Assembly: GCA_964555935.1 (NCBI GenBank)
Contig: CAZKUN010000087.1
Span: 1-32,682, forward strand
From: CAZKUN01 sp964555935
GTDB lineage: Bacteria > Armatimonadota > Zipacnadia > Zipacnadales > VGFC01
Direction: 5' to 3'
DNA: 32,682 nucleotides
Shown here: positions 8,874-16,198 of the stretch, in pieces
How the letters are laid out: each line of letters begins with the position of its first letter
How positions within the stretch are numbered: position 1 is the first letter of the stretch
Notes under the pieces: model-generated
Seen by the model: the letters and a program-made list of their open reading frames with translations, nothing else
What the model was told of the DNA's origin: nothing
The model's database searches: none
Position numbers and translations under genes: made by a program

Positions 8874-9671
8874 CTACGATTCGAGTGTGGCCATCGCGTC
8901 GTCGACGGACAGGCCGTCGTGGACAAGGCCCACGATGGCGCGCGTGATCTTCTCAGGGTTCTCGTGCTGGAAAGCGTTCCGGCCGATGGAGACGCCTGCC
9001 CCACCGGCATCCAGCGATCCCGCGACCATCTCAAGCAAAGAGCGGTCGTCGCCGAGCTTCGCCCCGCCTGCGATCACGACCTTGACCGGATGGCAACCTT
9101 CGACGACCTGGGCGAACGTCTCCGCGCAGCCCGTGTAGTCGCATTTCACGATATCAGCGCCGATCTCAGCGGCCACGCGGGTGGCGTGCTTGACGACCGT
9201 GACATCGGTTCCATCGGCGATCTTCTCGCCGCGGGTGTACATCATCGCGACCAGCGGCATCCCCCACTCCTCACACTTCATCGCGACCTCGCCGAAGTCG
9301 CGGAGCATCTCGCTCTCATAATCGGCCCCGAGGTTTACGTGAATTGAAACCGCATCCGCGCCGTACTTGATCGCGCGCTCTACGCTGCTGACAAGGACCT
9401 TGTGGTTGGGATCTGGGGCGAGGCTGGTGCTTGCGGAGAGATGGAGGATGAGACCGATATCGGGGCCATAGCCGCGATGGCCGAGGATGGGGAGGCCCAC
9501 ATGGCCGAGCACTGCGTCGGCACCCCCGAGGGCCACGTCATTGACGGTTTTGGGCATGTCGATGAGTCCGGGCTCCGGGCCGATGGTTACGCCATGGTCG
9601 AGCGGAACGATGACCGTCCTACCCGTGTCGCGACGGGTGATTCTCTCAATGCGAATACTCTTGCCGAGCAT
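8874..9671 (-). CDS. 2-amino-3,7-dideoxy-D-threo-hept-6-ulosonate synthase / class I aldolase
   Basis: A 265-residue class I aldolase of the DhnA/FbaB group. Schiff-base and acid-base residues are visible: Asp25 in VPLDHGV, Tyr145 in AMMYTRG and Lys176 in ADIVKCDYTG. As I recall, the archaeal enzyme MJ0400 uses Asp33, Tyr153 and Lys184; all three are offset by exactly 8 here. Alone it could be a fructose-bisphosphate aldolase, but the DHQ synthase II gene 9 bases downstream points to the transaldol reaction with aspartate semialdehyde that starts the alternative aromatic pathway (or a GriI-like route to 3,4-AHBA). ATG 9671 has AAGGGGG just upstream. A hairpin at 9692-9729 separates it from the preceding secreted protein gene. 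Confidence 0.88.
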   Translation of the reverse strand: MLGKSIRIERITRRDTGRTVIVPLDHGVTIGPEPGLIDMPKTVNDVALGGADAVLGHVGLPILGHRGYGPDIGLILHLSASTSLAPDPNHKVLVSSVERAIKYGADAVSIHVNLGADYESEMLRDFGEVAMKCEEWGMPLVAMMYTRGEKIADGTDVTVVKHATRVAAEIGADIVKCDYTGCAETFAQVVEGCHPVKVVIAGGAKLGDDRSLLEMVAGSLDAGGAGVSIGRNAFQHENPEKITRAIVGLVHDGLSVDDAMATLES

Positions 9672-9691
9672 GATATCCCCCTTCCAGTCAG

Positions 9692-9729
9692 ACCCCCTCC
9701 GCCCTGGATATCGCCAGGATGGAGGGGGT
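9692..9729 (-). terminator. Hairpin between the secreted paralogue pair and the aldolase gene
   Basis: Bases 9692-9707 pair with 9714-9729 (16-position stem, one mismatch and one G-T wobble, 6-base loop). On the minus strand it falls after the stop of the gene at 9769-10242 and just before the aldolase ribosome-binding site. It has no T-tract, so it may attenuate or process a common transcript rather than fully stop it. Confidence 0.55.
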
Positions 9730-9768
9730 GTTGGTTCGGATTATCTGGATATACGCCAATGAACCAAG

Positions 9769-10242
9769 TTAGATACGGACCTTGATGCTGGCGTTCACGC
9801 CGACCCCACTGACGCCTTTGACTTTCCCCTTCAGGGGGTTCTTGGTCGCCACGGGTATCAACGCCCGGCCGCGCAGCATACCCAGTCGCAGCTCGAACTC
9901 CGCGACGGCCTGGACCTTCTCAACCTGCTCGGCGGGACCAACGACTTGGGCCGCGCCAGCCTGGGTACCGCCCCTGCCGCCGAGGCGAATGACCGGGACA
10001 ACCTTGGTCATCCCTTGCACCTCGAGACCGCGCTGGCGGAGCAGATCGTTGATGCCATCGTCCAACTCATCCGCGAATTCCATGACCGCGATCGTGACGA
10101 CCCCGCCCTTTATCACGCTGTCGAGAATGCCGGCGACGGCCCGGTCGGCCGTATTGCGGCCGGCCCCGACCATCATGCTGACGGCGAAGACGCCGATCGC
10201 GATGAGAATGAAGAGCTTTCTTGTCCGTGAGCTATGGTTCAT
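9769..10242 (-). CDS. Secreted or membrane-anchored protein of unknown function, paralogue 2
   Basis: A 157-residue protein, not a known family to me. ATG 10242 is supported by a purine-rich GAGGGGGAG site and by an immediate signal-like helix (KLFILIAIGVFAVSMMVGAG). A longer reading from 10515 overlaps the upstream gene and is arginine-rich nonsense. The mature part is valine-rich, and its C-terminal ~70 residues align with the end of the neighbouring protein at 10257-11048 (TKVVPVIRLGG against DKIVPILSVGK, GPAEQVEKVQAV against GPTSRVNQTQAV, LIPVATK against YVPVSTK). The two genes are 14 bases apart and are probably expressed together. A paired envelope function is inferred; no catalytic residues are apparent. 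Confidence 0.75.
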   Translation of the reverse strand: MNHSSRTRKLFILIAIGVFAVSMMVGAGRNTADRAVAGILDSVIKGGVVTIAVMEFADELDDGINDLLRQRGLEVQGMTKVVPVIRLGGRGGTQAGAAQVVGPAEQVEKVQAVAEFELRLGMLRGRALIPVATKNPLKGKVKGVSGVGVNASIKVRI

Positions 10243-10256
10243 GATGCTCCCCCTCT

Positions 10257-11048
10257 CTAAAGCTTCAGGTCGCCAACGGCTGTGACGGCGACCCCTTGAA
10301 CGCGATCGAACGACTTGCCCGGGACTTTGGTCGACACGGGCACGTAGATCTGAACCCGGAACCACTTCAGCATTTTCGCTTCGAGCTGCACGACGGCTTG
10401 CGTCTGGTTCACCCGACTCGTGGGGCCATTGACGCGGGCGCCACCGATACGCTTGCCCTTGCCGACGCTCAAGATCGGGACGATCTTGTCCGTATACGGC
10501 TCGTCGACTTCCCACGGCTCGGGGAGATCAGGCTGGACCAGCGAGATCTCCAAGGCTGCCGCCAGATCACTTGCCCACAGCCGGGCGCCTTCGTCCAGAG
10601 TAATGCCCTCAGGCAGATCATCCGGCAGCGGCGTGACGATGGCCGCGTCGTTCACCAGCACGACATGCACGCCGTCGCGCAGGCCAGTCGTGATCGTCAT
10701 GTTCTCGCGCGGCTTGATCTGGAGCTTCAGTCGCTCCGCGACGACGACCGCGCGTTCGTAAGGCGTGTATTCGGGGCTGGTGGCACTCAGCGCCAACGCA
10801 ACGCTCTCGTTGATCAGCACCTCGCCGATCTCTCGGCCACCATCAAGGACGCGCGTGACCGATATCTTCGGCGGCCACGGCCCCATCTTGTCGATGCTTG
10901 AGACGTCCGCGCTTACGTCCGCGACTGCCCGGACGCCCGCCGCCGATGGGTATAGGCCGCCGACCATCCAGCCGGCGACCGCAACCACAGCCAGAGCGGC
11001 TACGGCCGGAACGAGTCGCTTGGACATCGCAACCAAGTCACCTTTCAT
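10257..11048 (-). CDS. Secreted or membrane-anchored protein of unknown function, paralogue 1
   Basis: A 263-residue protein. Two adjacent ATGs occur at 11051 and 11048; the second has GGGAGGT 5 bases upstream. A third at 11027 (MSKRLVPAV) has AAAGGTGA upstream and would begin right at the signal helix, so the start is uncertain within 8 residues. After the helix (VPAVAALAVVAVAGWMVGG) come ~170 residues including a stretch like a periplasmic alpha/beta fold (YTPYERAVVVAERLKLQI, GVHVVLVNDAAIVTPLP). A ~75-residue C-terminal domain is shared with the downstream gene. No enzyme motif is recognised. It lies 125 bases after the GH20-like gene on the same strand. Confidence 0.75.
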   Translation of the reverse strand: MKGDLVAMSKRLVPAVAALAVVAVAGWMVGGLYPSAAGVRAVADVSADVSSIDKMGPWPPKISVTRVLDGGREIGEVLINESVALALSATSPEYTPYERAVVVAERLKLQIKPRENMTITTGLRDGVHVVLVNDAAIVTPLPDDLPEGITLDEGARLWASDLAAALEISLVQPDLPEPWEVDEPYTDKIVPILSVGKGKRIGGARVNGPTSRVNQTQAVVQLEAKMLKWFRVQIYVPVSTKVPGKSFDRVQGVAVTAVGDLKL

Positions 11049-11173
11049 CATGCACCTCCCGCGCCGTCTGAACAGCCATACAATTCCGACGGCTGCGCGT
11101 GGCATCAGTGCCAATGCCGCCAGCCCCGCGCCACGGCCCTTCTGCTACTATTCTACCCAGTAGTAACGCCAAT

Positions 11174-13726
11174 CTATCCTCCATCGACCTCCGGCTGAGC
11201 GGCGATATCAGGCGGCTTCCACGCCGTATTGCCGGACGTCGCAAGAGCATCCCAGCGGCCTCCCCAGCTCGTGTAGAGCACTCCCAGGCAGTTTTCGCCC
11301 CTAAGCCGGGACGCGTAACAGGCCTGGGACCAGCGTGTGGCGCAAGTCACATCAAACCAGGGCGATCCGGTGGTTGCGAAGCCCTTTGATGCGAGGCAGC
11401 GGAGAGACTCGGCCCCCTTGCTGAGCGGCTGGTCGGCGCCGTAGTACCACACGTTCAGAATGACGTCCTTCGGGAGCAGATCGAGCGCATCCGAGGTGGG
11501 ATCGTCCGGGAACATGAGCCCGTTGTGGTATGGGTTCACTGCGTCGGCCCACATCATGATATCGATCTCAGGGTCCAGCTCGCGGGCGGCATCGTAGAGG
11601 CGCTGTACGTCCTCGGCCAGAAGTTCAGCGTTAGACAGGCCGCGCGCGATACACCGACTGTCCGAGTTCATGACCGCAGGTTCGTCATGGCCGATGTGGA
11701 TCGTCGTAGGCTTGAGGTGTTTGACGGTGTCTCGCACTGCATCCACCATGATCTCCGCGACGCGGGGCTCTGACGGGCAATACGGACAGTTCTGCTGGTT
11801 CACGCGGGCCACGTAGTCGTAGGAGGCCTGCACAGTCGTGCCATCGGCGATGCGCCCGCCCACGACGCGTTGGATGCGGCGCTTCCGGGCTTCGGGGCGG
11901 TATACATGCTCGGTCACGCCCTCGACTGGGTCGTCGACCGTCTCAACGCGCGCCTCATCGTCCTCGGCGATGGCGATCACGCGGTAATCCTGGCCCTCGC
12001 GGAGCACCACCCCGTCGGGGCCCCGGAGAACGATATCCGTGCTCTCCGTGCGCAGAATGTTGGGGTGGGTTAACTCGACGGCATCCTCACCCGTCAGGCG
12101 GATCTCCTCGCGCTCGACCCACTGCCCCTCAGCACACATCGGGTCCTTTCGCAAGACGAGGTGGCCCCAACCGAAGCTCTGCAACTCGGGAATTGGGTCG
12201 ATGCCATAAGCGCGAAAGTCATCGAAAGCGTCCTGGGCGACCTTGCGTTGGACAGGGTCGTCGAGTCGCCACCAGATGTCGTCCTCGATGACGACCGCAT
12301 TCATGCGCAATGCCGCGAGGCGCTCGCACCAACTTAGGCGCTCGGCCCGGTCGCGCGGCAGCCCGGCCATATAGGTCCCGCGAAACGGCATGGCCGGCCG
12401 ATCCTCTATGTTCGCCGCAATGAGTTGGTAGAGCGCTCCTGGCGCGCGGTCGAGCAGTTCAGGCAACACCATGAGCGCGAAGAACGCCCCGCGCTCAGAC
12501 GGCGCGACAATCCGCACGCCCGCTTGGCTGCATCGCAGCGTGTAGCCCTCGGGGACCCACCACTCAACGTCGGACGGCTCCGCATCGCCCGTGACCGTGA
12601 CGACCACGCGGGGAGTGCCCTCCCCCACCAGGACTGCCACTCGCCCCTTGGTCGCCTCACTGACGCGACGCCCAAGCATGGCGATGCCCCGATCGACAAG
12701 CTTACTCTCGACGCCGGCGATCTCTACGTAGAGCTTCTCACCGAGTACGAGATTCCGCTCGGCGCCGACGAACTGGGCCCTTAGGGCGGAGATGCTCTCA
12801 CCGGGAGGGCCGATAGTGATATTGTCGACATACGCGCGAGGCACGTCGCCCTGGGTTGTCACGCGCAAGGTCATCCGACCATCGATGGGGCTCTGCAGGA
12901 TCACGCGGTGCGTCCCCCAATGACTCATGGGGGCGTTCAGGCGGATCTCGGCAATCTGTTCTCCGCCCGACATCGCAGTGAGCGCTACTTCACCATCGAC
13001 AAGCAGCGGCGCCGCGGCGTCCATCCGCAGGACGAAGTTCTGTCCCGGCTCAGTAGCGATTATCTGCTCGATGCCGGCGGGCTCGCTCCCGGGCTCGGAC
13101 TGCAGCAGCAGCACCCGGTCGCCCAGCGAGGCGTCCTCGCCGCCGGTAACGTGGTCCGACTGCCACACGATGCGATGAAGCTCGCCGTCCTCGACGCCGT
13201 AGATCTCGGCATAGACGTCGCCCCACAGGTCAGTTCTGTGGATCCAGACCGAGGCCTCGTAATCCGTATCGGGCTTGCAGTCCGCATCCTGGAAGATGCG
13301 CGAGACGCCGGCCACTGTTTGGCGGATACAGGCCGACCGGCTTCCGCCGTAGGCCTCTTCATCAGTGCTGAATATCGTCTCGCCGATGTTGTCCTGCTCC
13401 CAGCCGACGAGCTGGTCGCCGTCGGCCTCCTCGAAGCCCGCGTTCTGAAGCTCAAGGTCACCAATACGCACGTCATCGAAACATATGGTGCCCGTACCCG
13501 TCTGAATCCTCAGGTAGATGCGCAGTTGCTCATACTGGCGGGTGTTGAAGCTAGACGCAAACCGAAGCCAGCCCGGCGCCTGCACCCGCTCGGGCATGAC
13601 GTTCGCGCCAAAGGGCTGCCAAGCCGCCACGTCATCGGATTCGAAGCCGCCATCGGCGACCTGGGCACGGGCAATAGAACCGGGTATGAGACCGATAACG
13701 AGAAGACTCAAACAAGCGCGGATCAT
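11174..13726 (-). CDS. Secreted GH20-like beta-N-acetylhexosaminidase with N-terminal carbohydrate-binding region
   Basis: An 850-residue exported protein. The start at 13726 gives a signal peptide (ACLSLLVIGLIPGSIARAQ); a reading from 13861 adds unlikely residues. Residues ~22-330 contain CBM4/9-like beta sandwiches (VADGGFESDD, NAGFEEADGD, YVDNITIG). Next comes a GH20b-type alpha/beta domain ending GAFFALMVLPELLDRAPG, then the barrel starting MPFRGTYMAGLPRD. The family's catalytic Asp-Glu pair is present as Asp681-Glu682 in HIGHDEP. About 100 beta-rich residues, from near EEIRLTGEDAVELTHP to NQQNCPYCPSEP, are inserted inside the barrel. It probably removes beta-linked GlcNAc or GalNAc from glycans. 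The ribosome-binding site is weak (GGTGG, 4 bases from ATG). Confidence 0.8.
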   Translation of the reverse strand: MIRACLSLLVIGLIPGSIARAQVADGGFESDDVAAWQPFGANVMPERVQAPGWLRFASSFNTRQYEQLRIYLRIQTGTGTICFDDVRIGDLELQNAGFEEADGDQLVGWEQDNIGETIFSTDEEAYGGSRSACIRQTVAGVSRIFQDADCKPDTDYEASVWIHRTDLWGDVYAEIYGVEDGELHRIVWQSDHVTGGEDASLGDRVLLLQSEPGSEPAGIEQIIATEPGQNFVLRMDAAAPLLVDGEVALTAMSGGEQIAEIRLNAPMSHWGTHRVILQSPIDGRMTLRVTTQGDVPRAYVDNITIGPPGESISALRAQFVGAERNLVLGEKLYVEIAGVESKLVDRGIAMLGRRVSEATKGRVAVLVGEGTPRVVVTVTGDAEPSDVEWWVPEGYTLRCSQAGVRIVAPSERGAFFALMVLPELLDRAPGALYQLIAANIEDRPAMPFRGTYMAGLPRDRAERLSWCERLAALRMNAVVIEDDIWWRLDDPVQRKVAQDAFDDFRAYGIDPIPELQSFGWGHLVLRKDPMCAEGQWVEREEIRLTGEDAVELTHPNILRTESTDIVLRGPDGVVLREGQDYRVIAIAEDDEARVETVDDPVEGVTEHVYRPEARKRRIQRVVGGRIADGTTVQASYDYVARVNQQNCPYCPSEPRVAEIMVDAVRDTVKHLKPTTIHIGHDEPAVMNSDSRCIARGLSNAELLAEDVQRLYDAARELDPEIDIMMWADAVNPYHNGLMFPDDPTSDALDLLPKDVILNVWYYGADQPLSKGAESLRCLASKGFATTGSPWFDVTCATRWSQACYASRLRGENCLGVLYTSWGGRWDALATSGNTAWKPPDIAAQPEVDGG

Positions 13727-13864
13727 AGCTCCACCCAGACTCTCACGCACAGGGACGCGTGAGTTGCTTAGCGAACAACCTGTCGCTGACGGAGATTTGA
13801 GCGGCGCATCGCAATTGACCTGCCGAGAGAAGGCGTGCCCGCGCCCAGCATTCAGGACCATTTC

Positions 13865-14662
13865 ATGAACTGCCCGTCTTGTGGGGCCACATTACCGAGG
13901 GAGGAGTTGGAGTGCGCGCGTTGCGGCGCGCACGTCGGCTGGTGGATCAGGCTGCGAGCAGGACAAGAGCGCGGGCCGTTCACGTTCCTCGAAGTTCAGC
14001 CGATGATCAGACAGGGAAAGCTGGGACCAGCGGACAGCATCCGGGTGGGGTTGATCGGGCCCTGGATCCCGGCGCCGGAAGTGCTTAGCCCGACCTTCGG
14101 GCAGCAACAGGAGCGAGAGGAGCCCCCGCAGCCCCGCCACCGGCGCGTGCCAAAGGTCCGCCCGCAATTCCTCATCGTGGCATGCCTCAGCGCCCTGGCA
14201 GTTGCCGGCATTGCGGTTGGGTTCCACCGACTGGCGCAGACACCAGCCGCGACGTCACCCCGGCGCCTGTGCGAGGGCAACCTGGCGCTGCTAACGCGAG
14301 GCATCAGCCTCTACGCCGAGGACTACGACGGACGACTCCCCGAATGGCACTTCTGGCCGGACGTGACTCACCCATACGTCCATTCGCGCGCCGCATACGA
14401 CTGCCCGATGGCCAACGACGGCGAGCGAGGGTATGACTACAACGCCGCGCTGGGGAACACCCCCATGGACCAGGTCCCGGACGCACGAGACTGCATCCTG
14501 CTGTGGGACGCCGGCGCGCTGGGGCCGTCATCCGGCATTCCAAGTGGTTACGGGCCACCCAGGCATGATGGCGGCGACAACTACGGCTATCTCGATGGGC
14601 ACGTGGCGTGGCGACAGCGCGGGGGGTACTCCGACTTGCCAGGTATTCCGCCGAAATGGTAG
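13865..14662 (+). CDS. Zinc ribbon-GYF_2-membrane helix-H-X9-DG fusion protein
   Basis: A 265-residue multi-domain protein. Residues 3-20 form a zinc ribbon (Cys3, Cys6, Cys17, Cys20: CPSCG...CARCG). Residues ~25-72 match the GYF_2 pattern (WWIRLRAGQERGPFTFLEV...GKLGPADSIR), a small domain often cytoplasmic in bacterial membrane proteins. A membrane helix follows at ~102-120. The rest resembles the globular head of an H-X9-DG pseudopilin: CEGNLALLTRGISLYAEDYDG like the post-helix region of the pilins, and H234 with D244-G245 (GYLDGHVAW) at the end. The prepilin cleavage site is absent, so the head would be displayed by an ordinary anchor. It is divergent from the GH20-like gene (138 bases apart). 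ATG 13865 has only AGGA upstream. Confidence 0.82.
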   Translation: MNCPSCGATLPREELECARCGAHVGWWIRLRAGQERGPFTFLEVQPMIRQGKLGPADSIRVGLIGPWIPAPEVLSPTFGQQQEREEPPQPRHRRVPKVRPQFLIVACLSALAVAGIAVGFHRLAQTPAATSPRRLCEGNLALLTRGISLYAEDYDGRLPEWHFWPDVTHPYVHSRAAYDCPMANDGERGYDYNAALGNTPMDQVPDARDCILLWDAGALGPSSGIPSGYGPPRHDGGDNYGYLDGHVAWRQRGGYSDLPGIPPKW

Positions 14663-14686
14663 ACGCGGCTCCGGGCGGAGGACTGG

Positions 14687-16198
14687 TCAGTAAGGCATGA
14701 CAACGGGCGTGAGCGTTGCGCCCATCACGAGAAGCTGAACGAGCATCAGGCAGCCCAGAATGCAGGCCAGCGAGCGTTTGCGCGGCGCGTCGGCACTCAG
14801 CCAACATGCCGCCCAGATGATCAGCGGCGGCATCAGAAGCAACCACACCCTCCCCACCTCACCTCGGACGCTTCCACTGACGACAAGCAGAGCCAGCACC
14901 GCCAGTGCGGCCAGTCCGAGCGTTGATCCGCGGGTGCCGCCTTCGGCCAGCAGCCGCCGGATAGCGTAGCCGATGATGACGCACACCGGCAGCCCCATGA
15001 ACCAGGCGAACTCCAGCGGGTTCATCCCGAGCCACGTGAGGTACGTCCGGCTGTGCTCAACCCACGTGAACTCGCGGTGCGACGCCATCGCCTGGGTGAA
15101 GATGGCAGGCAGCCTGCCGCCACAGATGAAGTGCTCAATACCCATCGTGACGATGAAGCCAACCGCCCCCGCCACGCCAACCCAAAGCAAGGTCCGACGA
15201 GCCGCCGGCCCGGCTCGCAAGGTGTATAACGCGGCGTAGACGGCCGTCACGCCGACGGCGGCCACGGCACCGAATGAGATGAAACACGCCAGAGCCAACA
15301 CAATCCCCGCCGCCGCCCCACGTCCCCAGCATCCCCGGTCGAGCGCGCTATGGGCCAACGCGATCGCAGTGAGCGCCAAGAGAGCGATCAACGCGTCGAG
15401 CCCCTGGAAGAAGAGGATAGGGGCCGGCGCGAGCGCGTACAGTCCGCATGCCAATAGCGCCACTCGGCGGCCCGCCAGACTGCGAGCGAGAGCATGCAAC
15501 GGGACCAACACCAGCGCGGCACAGAGCCCCAGCACCGCGCACGAGAACAGCGCCGGCCCGACTTGCTCCGTCACCATCGACACGCCCCGGATCTCGCTGG
15601 CCAGGGATGCGATAAGGTCGGGATGCACGCCTACGGCAACCGTGGCGATGTCCTCGAAGAATCGGTCAGGACAGATGCCGATACACAGCCAGTAGAACAG
15701 AACTGCGCCCGGCGGGTGCGTGGCCACGTGATGGTATCTGTTGTCTGCCAGCACGTCAGCATACCCCCGACAAAACTCCCAAGGGTCAGTCAACTCCCAA
15801 GCAACCGTGAAGTACTCGGTGCTCACGGGGCTGGCGGTGCTCGCGATGAGCTTGAACGTCCCTTCGTCCGCCAAGCCAACGACGGCCCACTGAAGAGCGA
15901 ACACGAGCACGACCAGGCCTGCGACGACTAGCGCATCCGACCGCTGGCGCCTTCGAATGCCACGCATGCCTAGCACGACCGCCCCCATGATCGCCACGCC
16001 GATGAGGACGACTACCGCGACGGGCGCAAGGGTCAGTTCCCGATCGCGGACCTCCCACGTCCACTGGCCCGGGACGCCAATCGATCGCCCCGACAGCAAC
16101 CAGATGACCGGCAATCCAACGCTCGATATCAGCAGGCGCGTCAACATGCTGGGCCAGCGCTCACCGGCGGTCGGGGTCGAGTCGGGAGGAGCCGTCAT
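14687..16198 (-). CDS. Multi-pass membrane protein, probable GT-C type glycosyltransferase
   Basis: A 503-residue polytopic membrane protein with about ten or more hydrophobic segments. The loop after the second or third helix has STEYF at ~126-130 and THPPGAVLFYW at ~160-170, resembling the acidic and HPP-type motifs of GT39/PMT_2-like lipid-linked sugar transferases. No sure family assignment is possible by eye. Its ATG lies inside the stop of the upstream deacetylase-kinase gene (ATGA, 4-base overlap), so translation is probably coupled and the two proteins may work on the same envelope glycan. The other end faces the GYF_2 fusion gene 24 bases away, convergently. Confidence 0.7.
   Translation of the reverse strand: MTAPPDSTPTAGERWPSMLTRLLISSVGLPVIWLLSGRSIGVPGQWTWEVRDRELTLAPVAVVVLIGVAIMGAVVLGMRGIRRRQRSDALVVAGLVVLVFALQWAVVGLADEGTFKLIASTASPVSTEYFTVAWELTDPWEFCRGYADVLADNRYHHVATHPPGAVLFYWLCIGICPDRFFEDIATVAVGVHPDLIASLASEIRGVSMVTEQVGPALFSCAVLGLCAALVLVPLHALARSLAGRRVALLACGLYALAPAPILFFQGLDALIALLALTAIALAHSALDRGCWGRGAAAGIVLALACFISFGAVAAVGVTAVYAALYTLRAGPAARRTLLWVGVAGAVGFIVTMGIEHFICGGRLPAIFTQAMASHREFTWVEHSRTYLTWLGMNPLEFAWFMGLPVCVIIGYAIRRLLAEGGTRGSTLGLAALAVLALLVVSGSVRGEVGRVWLLLMPPLIIWAACWLSADAPRKRSLACILGCLMLVQLLVMGATLTPVVMPY

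Noticed and set aside
6768..9347. Plus-strand frames of 361 and 379 residues
   Set aside because: Both mirror UROD, DHQ synthase II and aldolase codons; composition is that of antisense translation.
9769..10515. Longer start for the 157-residue secreted protein
   Set aside because: The added 91 residues overlap the upstream gene and are Arg-rich; ATG 10242 has its own ribosome-binding site and signal helix.
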